The notes under the pieces were generated by a model that saw only the letters and a program-made list of their open reading frames with translations, had not been told where the DNA came from and did no database searches. A stretch of 64,000 bases of DNA from the NCBI GenBank assembly GCA_052244495.1, contig JBQPXH010000001.1; one strand, given 5' to 3'. A program made the translations under genes and the position numbers. Within the stretch, counting starts at the first letter, position 1. The number at the start of each line of letters is the position of its first letter. Source of the DNA: Cereibacter_A sp052244495 (GTDB lineage Bacteria > Pseudomonadota > Alphaproteobacteria > Rhodobacterales > Rhodobacteraceae). This document shows, piece after piece, positions 62,769-64,000 of the stretch.

Positions 62769-62920
62769 GGCACTCTCCCGCTGCTCCCTGCACGCCGCGG
62801 GGCCTAGCGGAGCCTGTGGGCGCTGGCAAGGGCGACCGGGCCACGAAGGATCGCGTCCCGCTTGATCCGGCCCCCCCGCCCGAGATAGGAGGGGCGCCAA
62901 CGAGACCGAGAGGCAGAGAC

Positions 62921-63175
62921 ATGAGCGACACGCTGGACCCCTACAACGTCACCGCCGACGAACTGCGCCAGTTCATCGAGCGCTACGAGCAGCTCGAGGC
63001 CGAGAAGAAGGACGTCACCGAGCAGCAGAAGGAGCTGATGGCGGAGGCCAAGGGCCGCGGCTACGATACCAAGGTGATGAAGAAGGTGGTGGCCCTGCGC
63101 AAGCGCAAGCCCGACGACATCGCCGAAGAGGAGACGATCCTCGAACTCTACAAGAACGCCCTCGGCATGGCCTGA
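62921..63175 (+). CDS. gapR: GapR-like DUF2312 DNA-binding protein
   Basis: 84 residues with long helices: DELRQFIERYEQLEAEKKDVTEQQKELMAEAKGRGYDTKVMKKVVALRKRK. In Caulobacter GapR is a nucleoid-associated protein that clamps overtwisted, AT-rich DNA and helps replication and segregation. The length and charge pattern match. Stand-alone gene followed by a nested hairpin. Confidence 0.92.
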   Translation: MSDTLDPYNVTADELRQFIERYEQLEAEKKDVTEQQKELMAEAKGRGYDTKVMKKVVALRKRKPDDIAEEETILELYKNALGMA

Positions 63176-63179
63176 CGAA

Positions 63180-63226
63180 CGGGGGCTGGCAGGGACCTTC
63201 CCGCAAGGCTTGCCCTGTGGCCCCCG
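63180..63226. terminator. Bidirectional hairpin between gapR and the convergent gene
   Basis: Nested stems CGGGGGC/GCCCCCG (63180-63186, 63220-63226), CAGGG/CCCTG (63190-63194, 63213-63217) and CCTT/AAGG. Convergent genes flank it. There is no strong T-run in either direction. Confidence 0.55.
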
Positions 63227-63274
63227 GTTCCGGACCTCGCTGCCCGGAGGGCGTTCCGGACGGCGAGCGCCTCG

Positions 63275-64000
63275 TCAGGCGGCGAGGAACGACACGCCCT
63301 GCAGCGTCTGGATCCGCGCCACGTCCTCGTCATAGGCGCGCGTCAGCATCTCGACCACGTCCGGCGACCATCCGGGCATCTCGAACTCCATCTCGATCCG
63401 GTCGGGCAGGGCATAGGCTTCGAGATGCGACGAGATCAGCCGTCGCCGCTGGATCGGGCCGTCCGTCGGTGCCTCCGCCAGGGCGGTCCGCAGCCGCGTC
63501 AGCCCTTCCGCAGACATGATCGCCGCAAGGAGATCGTCGGTGCCTTCGAGCGCGGCGGGATCAGTCCCGGTGAGGGAGCCCAGCACCTCGGGCCAGATCA
63601 GTGGCGTGTCCTCGTCGCACCAGACGGTAAGGGGCACATCGGGCGCGGCGAGGCGGATCGCGCGGATCGTGTCGGACCAGCGGAGGGTTCCGAGATGGGT
63701 GCCCTCGAGGAAGTCCGCATGGCTGCGCCCGCGCTGCTTCTGGAAGAGCGCGGGCAGGAAGGTCGCCGGATTGCGGATGGCAAGATGCGCCTCGGTCGTG
63801 TGGCCTGCGAAGATGTCGGCCAGCGCCCGCATCCTCTCGCCCGCAGCGGGGTAGAAGACGCCGCGCAGGACCCATTGCGGATAGGAGAGGAAGCTGTCCC
63901 AGGTCAGGATCGCGCGCTCGGCCCGTGCGCCGGCGAAGACCTGGTCCAGCACCGCCTGCTGCGCGCCGTCCACCAGCGGCGCGCCCTTCAGCGTGACCGC
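63275..64000 (-). CDS. Unidentified protein, 5' end beyond the window
   Basis: The frame is open to the window edge; a GTG at 63973 could be read as a start but is probably internal. The visible 240 residues include LAIRNPATFLPALFQKQRGRSHADFL and LTVWCDEDTPLIWPEVLG, a soluble alpha/beta-looking protein. Features recall bacterial sulfotransferase-like hypothetical proteins, but no diagnostic PAPS-binding motif is visible because the N-terminus is missing. Convergent with gapR. Confidence 0.7.
   Translation of the reverse strand, partial: AVTLKGAPLVDGAQQAVLDQVFAGARAERAILTWDSFLSYPQWVLRGVFYPAAGERMRALADIFAGHTTEAHLAIRNPATFLPALFQKQRGRSHADFLEGTHLGTLRWSDTIRAIRLAAPDVPLTVWCDEDTPLIWPEVLGSLTGTDPAALEGTDDLLAAIMSAEGLTRLRTALAEAPTDGPIQRRRLISSHLEAYALPDRIEMEFEMPGWSPDVVEMLTRAYDEDVARIQTLQGVSFLAA

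Overview
This is a GC-rich, gene-dense alphaproteobacterial chromosome segment. The gene families point to the Rhodobacterales, most likely the Rhodobacter/Cereibacter sphaeroides group. The evidence is the clpP-clpX block, the NDUFA12-mlaD-DUF2155-aat-accC-accB block, gapR, a TraR/DksA-like gene behind an FNR-type box, and SD-rich operons full of ATGA overlaps. I see no rRNA, CRISPR, intact insertion sequence or prophage. There is one tRNA (Asn). The species assignment is inference from gene content.

Layout. 1-3.7 kb: a chemoreceptor and a NhaC-type Na+/H+ antiporter whose mRNA leader can fold to hide its ribosome binding site. 4-22.7 kb: the most distinctive region, a catabolic island of two operons plus a divergent pair, which I read as use of sugar-amino acid conjugates (Amadori compounds). 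Operon A (4038-11147, minus) has a polar-amino-acid ABC transporter, an MmgE/PrpD protein, an ArgH-like C-N lyase and a SIS-domain deglycase-like protein. Divergent from it are an asparaginase-like gene and a GntR regulator. Operon B (13092-21502, minus) has a second, degenerate SIS protein, a CUT1 sugar ABC transporter, FrlC-like and FrlD-like enzymes and a FAD amine oxidase-like protein. A LacI-family regulator gene and two operator-like palindromes lie upstream of operon B. The only kinase is in operon B and the better-preserved deglycase is in operon A, so the two operons look interdependent.

23-30.5 kb: tRNA-Asn, a metallo-beta-lactamase-fold hydrolase, an orphan histidine kinase, a CAP-domain protein, and a YnjBCD-type ABC transporter divergent from a CDP-alcohol phosphatidyltransferase, an arrangement recalling E. 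coli ynjBCDEF. 30.7-36.6 kb: housekeeping genes (clpP, clpX, complex I accessory subunit, mlaD-like, DUF2155, aat, accC, accB).

36.8-50.1 kb: reductive pyrimidine catabolism: two-subunit dihydropyrimidine dehydrogenase, dihydropyrimidinase, beta-ureidopropionase-type amidohydrolase, a RutR-like regulator with three palindromes in its divergent region, and an NMT1-type ABC transporter. A DedA gene and an animal-type haem peroxidase gene sit inside this block. 50.3-54.8 kb: two dehydrogenases of hydroxy acids, an SDR and an FAH-family hydrolase, resembling the end of a non-phosphorylated deoxy-sugar acid pathway. 55-61 kb: a short-chain acyl-type XRE regulator, a receiver-only response regulator, a small membrane protein, an 894-residue symporter-STAC-histidine kinase fusion and a FliM/FliN-type protein. 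61-64 kb: small regulatory and structural proteins (phosphatase-like TIGR01244, TraR/DksA-like, GapR) and a gene cut by the window edge.
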